Below are positions 44,144-52,133 of a DNA stretch of 52,133 nt, piece after piece. The notes under the pieces are model-generated. The model saw only the letters and a list, made by a program, of their open reading frames with translations. It did not search any database and had not been told where the DNA came from. Every line of letters starts with the position of its first letter. Position 1 is the stretch's first letter. The DNA lies in contig CAYSCS010000047.1 of the NCBI GenBank assembly GCA_964429695.1, forward strand, positions 1-52,133, written 5' to 3'. The position numbers were made by a program, and so were the translations under genes. The DNA is from CAYSCS01 sp964429695 (GTDB lineage: Bacteria > Acidobacteriota > Aminicenantia > Aminicenantales > Aminicenantaceae).

Positions 44144-47113
44144 TTACTCCGCACGAGAGTCCTCAAGAATCTTAGCGATCGCCTTTCCAATATTGTCAAA
44201 CCAGTATTTTGTATAGCCCGGCGTCAGCATGTTCACATCATCGGTGTACAGAAAGGTGAACACTCTCACCTTCAATCCCTCATGCTCCAGAACTTTCCTT
44301 CCGTTACCGTTTTCCTCGAATATCCTCTTGTATCCTTCAACCTTGTGCATGTAGTCCGTATGACTTATGCCTTTGGGGTCAATGAAGACGATAAAATAGC
44401 TATCGCCCCTCTGCAGCCAGAAGATAAAATCAGGGTAGAAGTGGCTTATCCTGTTTGTCTTCGGATCGTAGTAGGGGATGTAAACCTGGTCCAAGCTCTC
44501 GTCCAACTTGCTGAATAACCACCAATCGAACTCCTGGAATTTGTTGTCGTTTTCCAAATACCTTTCCAAGTCATTAACGAACTTTACTTCGCTTGGGGTC
44601 TTAATAATGTGCTTGATGTAGTCTATCTTCTCCGCTTCGGACAGGATGACGGGAATGTAGTAGTGGTTGGCAACATACTTGATTCTGATTCTCTTGCCAT
44701 CTTTGTCGAACTGTTCAACGTCGCTCAGACTCCTAGCTTTCTGCATATACTCTTCGGGGGATAGTATCCCGTATTGCGCGCGGAGTTCTTTCACAAGAGT
44801 TGGGTAATTCTTGACCTTTTCAATTCTGCCTTGGAGGTCGCTGATGTCTTTGAGAGACACCTTGATGTTCTTGAAGTGCCTTATCTCCTCCTCTAATTCC
44901 TTCAACCGTTCAAACTCTTTTGGTACGACGCTAAAGTAGTCAAGGATTCTCCGAACGAGCAGGTCTATGTTCTTGAAACTCCGCCCATCAGGCTTGTAAT
45001 AATCGTCGTAGTTGGTCAGGCTGTGGTGCAGAATCCTGAGTTTTTCAGGCTCAGCCTCGTACATCGAAAGCAGTACCCTATCGTCGCCGATGAACTCAAT
45101 ATACCTCCTGAGCAAGTCAAGTTCGCTTCGCGTTATTTCAAACTTCGCTGGCTTTTGCTGCCCTACCAGTGGATGGTCAGCCTCTCTGTAGGTTGGGATC
45201 AACAGCTTGTGTTTCTTCGCTTCCCCACTGATGTCGAACAGCGAGAGTTGCTTGTATTCCCCCTTTTCTTGGTCGAGTTGCTCTATGACTGTGTGCAGCG
45301 CATTCCTATTCGTTCCGAAGATGAACAGGGTCTCTATCGGCAAGACCTTATCCTTGATTTGGCAAAACAGCTCTTCCTCTACTTCCTTGGCGTTGTAAAG
45401 CTGGAGCAAGCGCTTTCTTTTGTCCCTAAAGGGTTCAATTCGGACGCCCCTGCCGACCGATTGGAGGATAAACTTCTTAGCATCCGTGCCTGTCCCGATG
45501 TTGATGAAGTTGATGACATTCGGTCGGTTGGAATCCCAACCCTCGTAGAAGGCACGAGAGCCCAGCAGGACATTGATATCGGAATCGTCTCTATTTATTC
45601 GTTCAAAAAACCCTTCCTCCTCAAATCGGTGATTCACATTAAAGCGAGACAGTTCGTCTTTTAGCCAATCGGGCATATCGCCCGTTTTCATTAGAGCAAA
45701 GTGCTTGTCAGTAGTAGTTAGTTTGAAAGCAACTTGCCTTTTATCAGATGGTCTAAATGAGATTTCGATCTCCCCACCGCTGCTTGAGTTATACACGTGC
45801 TCCAAAATGTCTTCCTTGCTCAATCCCTCGAAAACCTGCTGGTCAATTTCAATTCTACGGCCCTCTTCAAACATAAGGCTTGGTCGCTCCCTAAACTCAT
45901 CCCAGAGTTCATCTTTCGCCTGCTGCCACACATCGTCGCTGATCGCACCTTTGCCGATTCGTTCCAGCTCCTTGAAGAAAAGCTTCAAGTCTGCCTCCTC
46001 TATGTTGACAGAATGGACCAAGGTCAACAGCAGTGGCTTGTGGTATAAGTCAGCTCTCACATCTCGTACGTCCTCATAGAACTTACTCGCATAAGCCAGC
46101 ATCATCAAGGACTTCAACACCACCTTTTGCTTCTCTTCGTCGTTGTACTCTTCATCGCCCCTGAAGGCCCTTATCTCCTGTTTCAAGATGGCGATATGCT
46201 TACCGTATCCTGCCCTGATGAATTCCGAAAGGTTGAAGTTGCAGACCGTCGTGATAATGTCTCTGGGGTCGGTGAAGGTAGCGGAGAAGTTGAACAAGAA
46301 GCCGTTTCGTGAGAGGATGGAATAGATATGCTGTCTTTTGGACTCCTCTCTGTCCCCCTTGTGGGCCTCGTCGAGCAGGACATACCACTGGCCTTGGCCA
46401 TCGTAGTTTTTGAAGTCAATGATCTTCTCTTTTTGCTCATCGCTGAGGTTGTCGGAGCGATAGTAGAAAACGGTCAACTCCTGCTCTTTGAACAGCGAAG
46501 GATGTTCCCTTTTGGCGTCGGCGTATTCCTTGAGTTCCCTCAGCTTGATGAAGATGTCGCTGCGGGCAGCGTTAAACTCGTTTACATGGGCTTTGAGTTG
46601 GTCTATCAAGTCGTCCCTGTGAGTCAAGACCAGGATGTCGTGGGGCGGAATCTCCCCCAGTTGAATCAGGTTTCTCAAAACCTCGATGAGCTTGATAAGG
46701 ACGAGGGATTTGCCGCTTCCTGTCGCCATCCAGAAGGACATGCGGTTAATGAAATGTTCATAAGGGATCTTGCTATCCTCTACCTCGTAGTATTCCATCA
46801 AGAGGTGGGAGAGGTTTCTGTTTGCCCTGTCCAATCCAATGCTCAGATCCCTGTCTTGTCCATTATCCCGATACCAGTCGGAAAACCTTCGCTTCCGTTC
46901 CTGGTTTACTTCCAGCCTTTCGCCCGCCTGGTAGTCCACAAAGTCGTCGTAATACTTCCACAGCACCTTTATGGCGCTCTCCACCGCCTTTTGCTGGTAA
47001 TCCCAGAGCTTCTTGGTCGTGGAGAAAGTCGCCAAGTCAAAAGAAGTCCAGTTGACAGGCAAAGCGTCAAACGGCAAATCATCTACCATGTCTTGCAAAA
47101 AGACTCGCGCCAT
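44144..47113 (-). CDS. res: Type III restriction endonuclease subunit Res
   Basis: The 989-residue protein is the motor-nuclease subunit of a Type III restriction system. The superfamily 2 helicase core has Walker A MATGSGKS (residues 129-136), the DEAH box in LLDEAHKGD, FSATFTD, and the motif VI region SVGRGVRIEPF. The C-terminal PD-D/ExK-like nuclease site is YPDFIFW with Asp895, then FIDPKG with Asp912 and Lys914. Res cuts DNA only with Mod and after ATP-driven translocation between two head-to-head recognition sites. The gene is downstream of hepT with a 4-bp gap, and both follow mod, so the system forms one minus-strand unit. All motifs are intact. Confidence 0.95.
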   Translation of the reverse strand: MARVFLQDMVDDLPFDALPVNWTSFDLATFSTTKKLWDYQQKAVESAIKVLWKYYDDFVDYQAGERLEVNQERKRRFSDWYRDNGQDRDLSIGLDRANRNLSHLLMEYYEVEDSKIPYEHFINRMSFWMATGSGKSLVLIKLIEVLRNLIQLGEIPPHDILVLTHRDDLIDQLKAHVNEFNAARSDIFIKLRELKEYADAKREHPSLFKEQELTVFYYRSDNLSDEQKEKIIDFKNYDGQGQWYVLLDEAHKGDREESKRQHIYSILSRNGFLFNFSATFTDPRDIITTVCNFNLSEFIRAGYGKHIAILKQEIRAFRGDEEYNDEEKQKVVLKSLMMLAYASKFYEDVRDVRADLYHKPLLLTLVHSVNIEEADLKLFFKELERIGKGAISDDVWQQAKDELWDEFRERPSLMFEEGRRIEIDQQVFEGLSKEDILEHVYNSSSGGEIEISFRPSDKRQVAFKLTTTDKHFALMKTGDMPDWLKDELSRFNVNHRFEEEGFFERINRDDSDINVLLGSRAFYEGWDSNRPNVINFINIGTGTDAKKFILQSVGRGVRIEPFRDKRKRLLQLYNAKEVEEELFCQIKDKVLPIETLFIFGTNRNALHTVIEQLDQEKGEYKQLSLFDISGEAKKHKLLIPTYREADHPLVGQQKPAKFEITRSELDLLRRYIEFIGDDRVLLSMYEAEPEKLRILHHSLTNYDDYYKPDGRSFKNIDLLVRRILDYFSVVPKEFERLKELEEEIRHFKNIKVSLKDISDLQGRIEKVKNYPTLVKELRAQYGILSPEEYMQKARSLSDVEQFDKDGKRIRIKYVANHYYIPVILSEAEKIDYIKHIIKTPSEVKFVNDLERYLENDNKFQEFDWWLFSKLDESLDQVYIPYYDPKTNRISHFYPDFIFWLQRGDSYFIVFIDPKGISHTDYMHKVEGYKRIFEENGNGRKVLEHEGLKVRVFTFLYTDDVNMLTPGYTKYWFDNIGKAIAKILEDSRAE

Positions 47114-47117
47114 CGCA

Positions 47118-47465
47118 TCACCTTGTTTCCTTCGTCAGGATAGCTTCGATTTCCGCAAGAAGACCTGGAACTTCCCCTTTGGCGATCGTCCACACAATCT
47201 CGTAGTTGATGCCAAAGTAGTGATGGATCATTTTATCCCTCATGCCCGCCAGGTCTCTCCAGGGAATTTGTGGATACGTCTTCCTCAGACGGCTGGAGAG
47301 ATTCTTCGTCGCTTCACCGATGACCTCAAGATTGCGCACGACCGCATCCTGAGTTTTGCTGTCTTTCATAAACTGCTCGTAGGTCATGCCCTCCGTATAG
47401 GCCGCAATGCGCTGTATCGCCTCTCGGATGTCACTGAGGAAGTCTTGATTTCTTCGCTTAGACAT
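47118..47465 (-). CDS. hepT: HepT-like HEPN ribonuclease toxin (DUF86)
   Basis: This 115-residue all-helical protein carries the HEPN ribonuclease motif RX4HXY as Arg76, His81 and Tyr83 (RDKMIHHY), and EVIGEATKNLS, the DUF86 landmark. HepT proteins are RNA-cleaving toxins that are neutralised by AMPylation of the Tyr near the active site by a partner MNT nucleotidyltransferase, MntA. The partner gene lies directly upstream with an 8-bp overlap (47458-47465). The res gene starts 4 bp downstream. The toxin is thus wedged between the two restriction-modification genes. Motifs look functional. Confidence 0.9.
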   Translation of the reverse strand: MSKRRNQDFLSDIREAIQRIAAYTEGMTYEQFMKDSKTQDAVVRNLEVIGEATKNLSSRLRKTYPQIPWRDLAGMRDKMIHHYFGINYEIVWTIAKGEVPGLLAEIEAILTKETR

Positions 47466-47781
47466 AACTCAACGTCCTTTGGATGTCGGCAGCAATGTGT
47501 TTGTATCTGGGGTTTTCCATGCTCCTATGCAGGGTATCAAAGGTAGCCAGGTCTACTTTCCTGCCCAATATCTCCTCAAGGTAGTAAGCCAGTGCGACAA
47601 ACTCCAGCCCCAGCGGTTTCACGAGCTGGACAAGGATGTCAATGTCGCTTTTCGTTGTGGGGGAGCCTTTCGCAAAGGAGCCGTAGATGGCTATCTTTTC
47701 CACGCCATACTTTTCCCGCAGGTACGGCAGCTCTTTTCTTAATATTTGCATGATTTCTTCTTTGGTCAAAGGCTCTTTCAT
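47458..47781 (-). CDS. mntA: MntA-like minimal nucleotidyltransferase antitoxin
   Basis: The 107-residue protein is a minimal nucleotidyltransferase with the exact GSX10DXD motif: Gly34-Ser35, ten residues, then Asp46 and Asp48 (YGSFAKGSPTTKSDID), and a third carboxylate at Asp77 (KVDLATF). In characterised MntA/HepT pairs it transfers AMP groups to the toxin tyrosine and blocks its RNase activity. It begins 3 bp after the mod stop and overlaps hepT by 8 bp, giving strict coupling with the flanking genes. Confidence 0.92.
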   Translation of the reverse strand: MKEPLTKEEIMQILRKELPYLREKYGVEKIAIYGSFAKGSPTTKSDIDILVQLVKPLGLEFVALAYYLEEILGRKVDLATFDTLHRSMENPRYKHIAADIQRTLSYV

Positions 47782-47784
47782 CGT

Positions 47785-50325
47785 TCACCACCAGATCAAA
47801 GATTTGACAAGCCTGTAGTCGAGGTTCTTGAGGTCCACTCTTTCGCCGTCTTCAAACTCTACTAAGTCAGGTGTGATCTTCTTGATCCACTTGCCGAGAA
47901 GGTTGGAAAGGGCTTCTGCGATGTCTATGTTGTCGTAAAGCTTGGAGAGGTCAACCTTCACTTCGTTTTGCTCAAGGTCAACCTCCAATGCCTCCAGCAT
48001 CTTCAAGTCGCGCAGGAACACGTACTGGTTATACGGGTCTCGGTACGGGTCTTCAAACAAATCGGCGTCCTCGTATTTCGCCTTGCGCAAGGCGTCTTCG
48101 TATTGCTCCAGTTCTATGTATTTGAAAAAGCCACCTGCCTTATTTTCATTGTATTTCTCCTTCACGTCTTTTTCCTTTGAGATGCCCGATTTATCATAAG
48201 CCAAAACCTTTTTCATTCTTGGCAAAACCACTGAATAAAAATGTTCTCCCACCTCTACCCCAAGCCATTTTCTGCCAAGTTTATGGGCCACTGCGGTTGT
48301 TGTGCCACTGCCGAGGAAGAAGTCTAAAACTAAGTCGCCTTCATCGGATGTTGATTCTATGACACGTTTTAGGAGAATTTCGGAGTTTTCGGTTTTAAAG
48401 TCCCAGGAAGTAGAATAACCAGTTATATCCGTCCAGTTGTCAGTCAATTTCTGGAATTGTGCTTCTAAAGCTAAGGGTTCATCGCTATCAGTGGGTTTTA
48501 TGCCGCCTGCCTTTTCTAATTCAAAAATAGCTTTTTGGCTTAAAGCCCAATGACGGCCCTCGGGAGGCAAAATTTCTTTTCCTAATATTATTCTTGCTCT
48601 TGTAACAATTTTACCGCCTTTTTCTTTTAAATTTTCTTTGGAAAATAACTCAACATATTCTGGCTCAATCGGACTCCATCGCACACCAGGTAAATGCATA
48701 GGACGCCATTTAGGATTTTCTCTTTGTTTGACTGCTGCTTTAAAAGAATACCTTTCCGATTTAGAAAAGAGATAAAGGCTATCATGAGCGGTATGGTATC
48801 TATTTATTTCCTCCGTCGGTCTAAAAGTTCTATTTACCACAATCTCATTCCTAAAATTCCCCTCACCAAAAACCTCATTCATAAGGAGTCTGACAAGCAT
48901 ATTCCCGTTGTAATCGCATCGGACGAAGATGCTTCCGGTGTCCTTCAGGATGTCCTTTGCCCGCCGCAGGCGGTTTTCAAGCATGGTTATCCACGAAGCA
49001 TCTTTATACTTCACGGAGTAGAAATAGTCCGCCTCTTGCTCTTTGTTAAACGGCGGGTCAATGTAAATCGTCTGCACCTTCTCCCTAAACTTCGGCAAAA
49101 TTGTATTCAGTGCCTGATAGTTTTCGCTCTTTATCAGCCAGCCGTCCAGAGCCTCGTCAAGGTTCTCAAAAAGGCCAAGGATCTCCAGTTCCAAGTCCTT
49201 GAAATACCTGGTGTCAATGGGAAGGTGGCGATACTTGTCGCTCAACTGCCTGCCCATAAGGTTGTTTTCCACAACATCGTCTCTCCTGAAACTGTCGCTC
49301 ACTATCCCCAACTGCCTCCACTCCTCCACTTGCGACTTGAAACCCTCGTGCCTTAGCAACCTCTCCACAAGCCCCATGTCCCTCTCAGCAATCCTATCCA
49401 GAGTTATCACGTAGTTGGAGTTCAAAACAAACTTCGGCTTGTTCCAGATTTTCACCAGTTCGTCCTCAAACTGACTGATAAAGTCAATGATCTTGAAGGC
49501 GATGTCTTTCAGGGCTTGGAGTTGCTTGATCCGTGTCTCAGTCCATTCGCTTTCTCCAGCAAAGATATACTGGTAAAGCCAGAGGTTAAACTGCTCTTGT
49601 AAAAACGCCTTCGCATTCTTATTGATGAAATAGTCCACCTCGCTTTGCTTGGCAAAGACCCGGAAGGCCCGCTCCAAAGTGTCCTCGCTCACCGCCACAC
49701 CTTGCTTCCTGCACTCCCTCAAGATCTCGTCCACCCTCGTCTTCCTGCCCTTTTCCGAGTAAGAAACATTGAAGACAAGCGTACCATCCTTTCTTACTGT
49801 CTTGAAATCGTGGACAATCTCCCTCTTCTCCATCGCCTTCTTGTGCTCAAGGGTAGAGACATCAAAGAAGAACTTGAACCCGTCCAGCTCAACCTCAAGG
49901 TTTCTGAACAACCTGTCGGTCTTCACGTAGTAGAGCATGTGGGTCTTCCAAAAGAGCATCACGTCTCTGTCGTCGGTATAGACCCTCTCGTAGACGTTCT
50001 GGTGCAGGGGCGTGAAGGAGAAATAAATCGAGCCACTATCGCTAAAGTAGCGGCTGAAGAAGGTGTAGAGTTTATCAAAGAGTTCCTCTCTGAAGTCTGG
50101 GAACTGCTCCAGGGCTTTCTCTATGTCCTGCTTCAGCTTCGGGAAAACGCCGTCTTTGTAATACCTGGACTTAATGGCCATCAGGTTGATATACCCAGAC
50201 TTCCCTTCAACTTCCGCCCCTACGAAAACATCCCTTAAGGCTTGATAGAAACGAGCCTCCTTGGCAGATGCCCTGGGGGAAGGATTCATGGTCGCTGTCT
50301 TGTTACCTTGTGTTTGTTTTCTCAT
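47785..50325 (-). CDS. mod: Type III DNA methyltransferase subunit Mod (adenine-specific)
   Basis: A large (846-residue) m6A methyltransferase of the beta class, which gives the Type III system its recognition specificity and protects the host DNA. The catalytic motif DPPF (residues 423-426) precedes the SAM-binding FLGSGTTT near residue 680, the motif order of beta-class enzymes. The N-terminal 410 residues form an unusually long extension without motifs I recognise, and the segment between DPPF and FLGSG, including the VNRTFRPTEEINRYH region, should hold target recognition. Start choice: ATG 50325 has TAGGAGCAAAG just upstream; the frame extends to GTG 50346. It heads the mod-mntA-hepT-res unit. 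Confidence 0.94.
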   Translation of the reverse strand: MRKQTQGNKTATMNPSPRASAKEARFYQALRDVFVGAEVEGKSGYINLMAIKSRYYKDGVFPKLKQDIEKALEQFPDFREELFDKLYTFFSRYFSDSGSIYFSFTPLHQNVYERVYTDDRDVMLFWKTHMLYYVKTDRLFRNLEVELDGFKFFFDVSTLEHKKAMEKREIVHDFKTVRKDGTLVFNVSYSEKGRKTRVDEILRECRKQGVAVSEDTLERAFRVFAKQSEVDYFINKNAKAFLQEQFNLWLYQYIFAGESEWTETRIKQLQALKDIAFKIIDFISQFEDELVKIWNKPKFVLNSNYVITLDRIAERDMGLVERLLRHEGFKSQVEEWRQLGIVSDSFRRDDVVENNLMGRQLSDKYRHLPIDTRYFKDLELEILGLFENLDEALDGWLIKSENYQALNTILPKFREKVQTIYIDPPFNKEQEADYFYSVKYKDASWITMLENRLRRAKDILKDTGSIFVRCDYNGNMLVRLLMNEVFGEGNFRNEIVVNRTFRPTEEINRYHTAHDSLYLFSKSERYSFKAAVKQRENPKWRPMHLPGVRWSPIEPEYVELFSKENLKEKGGKIVTRARIILGKEILPPEGRHWALSQKAIFELEKAGGIKPTDSDEPLALEAQFQKLTDNWTDITGYSTSWDFKTENSEILLKRVIESTSDEGDLVLDFFLGSGTTTAVAHKLGRKWLGVEVGEHFYSVVLPRMKKVLAYDKSGISKEKDVKEKYNENKAGGFFKYIELEQYEDALRKAKYEDADLFEDPYRDPYNQYVFLRDLKMLEALEVDLEQNEVKVDLSKLYDNIDIAEALSNLLGKWIKKITPDLVEFEDGERVDLKNLDYRLVKSLIWW

Positions 50326-50410
50326 CTTTGCTCCTATCGCAACCACTCTACGCTGCAGTTGAGCTGCGGTGCGGTTAACGCCGTCAGCTTCAACGGCTCA
50401 TTCGGCACTC

Positions 50411-50854
50411 TTAACTTGGCCTTGGAACATTCTTGACGTAGGCCACTATCAGATTATCAATTATCTTGGGATACGATGTGCTGAATGTATCTTCATTCAA
50501 CTCAAACATGTCTAGGTCGCATTGGTCCAAAAGAGCTTTCATCGCGTAGCACAATTTTCTAAAAAGGGCAAATTGATTATTCCTATCGTTGGGTAAACTA
50601 ACGGGCTTGTATTTGCCATTCTTTAGAAAGAAATCTCTATACTCCTGCGTAGAGAATCGAATGGTGTATTGCCACTCAATGGGAGGAATCAGATCTGGTA
50701 GAATGTGAGCCAAGGTCTTAGAATTCGCTACAATACTTGTCTCCGAAATCGAGAGATTAGGTGACTGGTAAGGCAATCGAAGTCGTTTCAAAATACTGGC
50801 ATACACGTCCAGTGATATTAATTCGAACCCATCGTGCCTCACGCTTTTTAACAC
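50411..50854 (-). CDS. Unidentified protein upstream of the Type III system
   Basis: A 147-residue frame begins with GTG at 50854, only four codons below an in-frame stop, so the start is near-certain if the frame is real. The sequence is mixed hydrophobic and charged, without signal peptide or membrane helix; it contains LRLPYQSPNLSISETSIVAN and a WQYTIRFSTQEYRDFFL segment that looks like ordered protein. I recognise no family. It ends 85 bp before the mod start on the same strand and lies directly downstream of a plausible promoter, so it is probably the first gene of the restriction operon and might regulate or assist it. No helix-turn-helix is evident. Confidence 0.55.
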   Translation of the reverse strand: MLKSVRHDGFELISLDVYASILKRLRLPYQSPNLSISETSIVANSKTLAHILPDLIPPIEWQYTIRFSTQEYRDFFLKNGKYKPVSLPNDRNNQFALFRKLCYAMKALLDQCDLDMFELNEDTFSTSYPKIIDNLIVAYVKNVPRPS

Positions 50855-50898
50855 ACGTTTATTTTAGAGAGATGCCTACTTTCATTTCTTCTGATTAT

Positions 50899-50927
50899 AA
50901 TATACTAGGCTTCATCTCTTTTGGCAA
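50899..50927 (-). promoter_or_regulatory. Probable promoter of the restriction operon
   Basis: On the minus strand TTGCCA (50927-50922) is followed after 17 nt by TATATT (50904-50899), with a second TATAAT-like hexamer overlapping at 50899-50894. It lies about 45 bp upstream of the GTG at 50854. Confidence 0.45.
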
Positions 50928-50932
50928 TACCA

Positions 50933-50967
50933 AAAAGCCACTTGCGCGGTTGATTCAGGTGGCTTTT
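50933..50967. terminator. Inverted repeat, possible terminator or operator
   Basis: Arms AAAAGCCAC (50933-50941) and GTGGCTTTT (50959-50967) pair perfectly around a 17-nt loop, with T runs on both strands. It could end transcription from either side, or act as an operator just upstream of the restriction-operon promoter. The long loop makes terminator function uncertain. Confidence 0.35.
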
Positions 50968-51067
50968 GTAATATGTATCGTCGGCAGAAATCCTTCGCGG
51001 CTTCACTCTGCTGAATGGAAACACGAGATGGATGTTCACTTTAAGTCGCATGAATTTTCATCCTTCA

Positions 51068-51250
51068 ACTATACCACCTCCTGAGCTCCTTTTTCAGCAC
51101 TTTACCAGCACCGCCTTTGGGCAGCTCGCCAACAGTGATGAATTCCTTCGGTACCTTGAAAGCGGCCTGGCAGGCTTTCAGGTAGTCCCTCAGGGAAGCC
51201 GGATCTATGTGGTGGCCTTTCTGCGGAACAATGAACGCCGTTACCCGTTC
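51068..51250 (-). pseudogene. C-terminal fragment of an acyl-CoA synthetase (AMP-forming)
   Basis: A minus-strand fragment of about 60 residues matches the extreme C-terminal domain of AMP-dependent synthetases: ERVTAFIVPQKGHHIDPASL, then AFKVPKEF, and the near-terminal GKVLKKELRR containing the conserved catalytic-lysine segment (P-K-G-G-A-G-K). The 500 or so residues normally preceding it are absent; upstream sequence is unrelated. It is therefore a deletion remnant of a once complete gene. Composition is GC-richer than the core genome. Confidence 0.7.
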
Positions 51251-51286
51251 GCTAAATATAAAAATATGACGGATTATTCCCCCCAA

Positions 51287-51938
51287 ATCTCCTGATCAGA
51301 TCTTTTTTAGATCTTTTTTACAACCTTCTCACCCTTGCATGAGAATTATCAATATAATAAGGCGTTGAATTCATACTAAATAAGCCTTTATATCTTCTAA
51401 AACGTTTTTAAGAAGCTGCAGTTATGGATTTTAGCGATACCGGTGCCATCATGGCATACATCGTCCCGAAGGCAGCAGACGGGCGGCGAGCAGAAGCCAA
51501 TTTATCATCTGAGGAAATCCCAAGATGATTCGAAAGCGAGCATCGGCGCCTTCAAGCCCATCTTAGGTTTCCCCAACGAACATTTGCCCAGAAAAAAAAC
51601 CTCAAATTCTTAGCCGCAGTCAACTTCTTTTTTTCCCAGAGCTCAAAAACTACGATAGTCCAGGTGCACCCTCCTTTATCTGGTGTTGATAGAGAGTATC
51701 ATCTTGTCATTTAAAATCTTCTCTGATGAAGGGCAATAAGCTTGCCCTCTTTCCGAATTCTAACATAAATTTCTCCTCCAAAAGCTTGAGAAAGCCCCTC
51801 AAGCGTTTCTCATTCTGCTTGAGCTATCTCTTCCGCATCCTCACGCCTGAACTGAGAATGAGCCAAATCCCATCTCCGTTCAAGTTTCTGATTTACCCTC
51901 TCAGAGAAAGAAAAAGGACCTAGCCTTTCTCTGAGAGC
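51287..51938. other. Gene graveyard without intact genes
   Basis: About 650 bp hold no convincing intact gene on either strand. A minus-strand stretch from about 51652 to 51416 reads as protein-like sequence with one stop (segments FELWEKKKLTAAKNLRF and LGISSDDKLASAR), but I cannot name it. Near 51900 the sequence belongs to the transposase relic at the right edge. Long runs of A and T near 51580-51600 are unremarkable. Confidence 0.4.
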
Positions 51939-52133
51939 TTAGATACCCAGCTCTAAGGAGCCTATCAGACGATATCTGGCTCTTATCCAGAGAACCCAGA
52001 GACGCAATATCTCCTTCAGTCTCAATGACCAAGGATAATTGGCTTCCTCCTAAATCTTTTCCAAAACCTCTAATCCCTGAGCTTCATATCTTCTGGACCG
52101 CTTTCGCTTGGGGCGAACCTCATGTTCTTCTTC
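51939..52133 (-). pseudogene. Integrase-type transposase remnant (runs off right edge)
   Basis: From the right edge a minus-strand frame reads RPKRKRSRRYEAQGLEVLEK, a stop TAG at 52050-52052 (tryptophan expected), then EEANYPWSLRLKEILRLWVL and WIRARYRL before a TAA at 51939-51941. This resembles the helix-turn-helix to pre-catalytic region of integrase-catalytic-domain transposases (ISNCY/IS481-like; the usual pattern is KIWE..GYP.S.RLK..L..W). The stop and the absence of the downstream catalytic part show it is decayed. The identification is from memory of the family pattern. Confidence 0.45.

Noticed and set aside
44111..49356. Long plus-strand frames opposite res and mod (up to 270 codons)
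   Set aside because: They are antisense to genes with clear catalytic motifs, lack ribosome sites and show no recognisable families.

Overview
This window looks like the chromosome of a Gram-negative, protein-degrading, probably anaerobic bacterium. Supporting features are a large TonB-dependent receptor with an N-terminal carboxypeptidase-regulatory-like domain, a FadL/OMPP1 porin, exported S9 and M28 peptidases, a sortilin/BNR-repeat exoprotein, a periplasmic HtrA and four separate radical SAM proteins. This set is common in Acidobacteriota and Aminicenantes-like lineages. That placement is inferred from gene content; no rRNA or other marker here fixes it.

Layout. (a) 1-3991, minus strand: an envelope-polysaccharide operon in transcription order: sulfotransferase with an internal amber stop, Alg14-like and Alg13-like glycosyltransferase halves, a radical SAM/SPASM protein, and a family 2 glycosyltransferase running off the left edge. 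A tRNA-Thr lies beside it. (b) 4196-12319, plus strand: smc, a B12-dependent radical SAM protein, a sodium:solute symporter and a histone-deacetylase-like amidohydrolase. (c) 12489-25568: a FecR-domain protein, PBP1A and tmk (minus), htrA and dapF abutting on the plus strand, then fadL-like, thiL, lon, nrdR and a flippase-like membrane protein on the minus strand. (d) 25733-38065: tRNA-Gln and tRNA-Glu, a two-receiver response regulator, two radical SAM proteins, an M28 lipoprotein peptidase, an alpha/beta hydrolase, an arginine-phosphatase-like protein, an S9 oligopeptidase and the sortilin-like protein. (e) 38170-39601: a decayed insertion sequence that still has imperfect terminal inverted repeats and an 8-bp target duplication, just upstream of the TonB-dependent receptor.

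The right-hand 10 kb (about 42.4-52.1 kb) is accessory DNA of different composition. It holds a small non-coding element with hairpin ends, a fossil molybdopterin oxidoreductase joined in frame to a ferredoxin subunit, an apparently intact Type III restriction-modification operon (mod and res) with a MntA/HepT toxin-antitoxin pair between its two subunits, an unidentified gene upstream, an acyl-CoA synthetase tail and a second transposase relic at the edge.

The strongest biological oddity is the DapF-family protein. Both positions that normally carry the catalytic cysteines are serine, while the rest of both motifs is intact. The next most useful observations are the toxin-antitoxin pair nested in the restriction operon and the well-bounded mobile-element relics. 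Everything here is read by eye; family names rest on motifs, not on searches.
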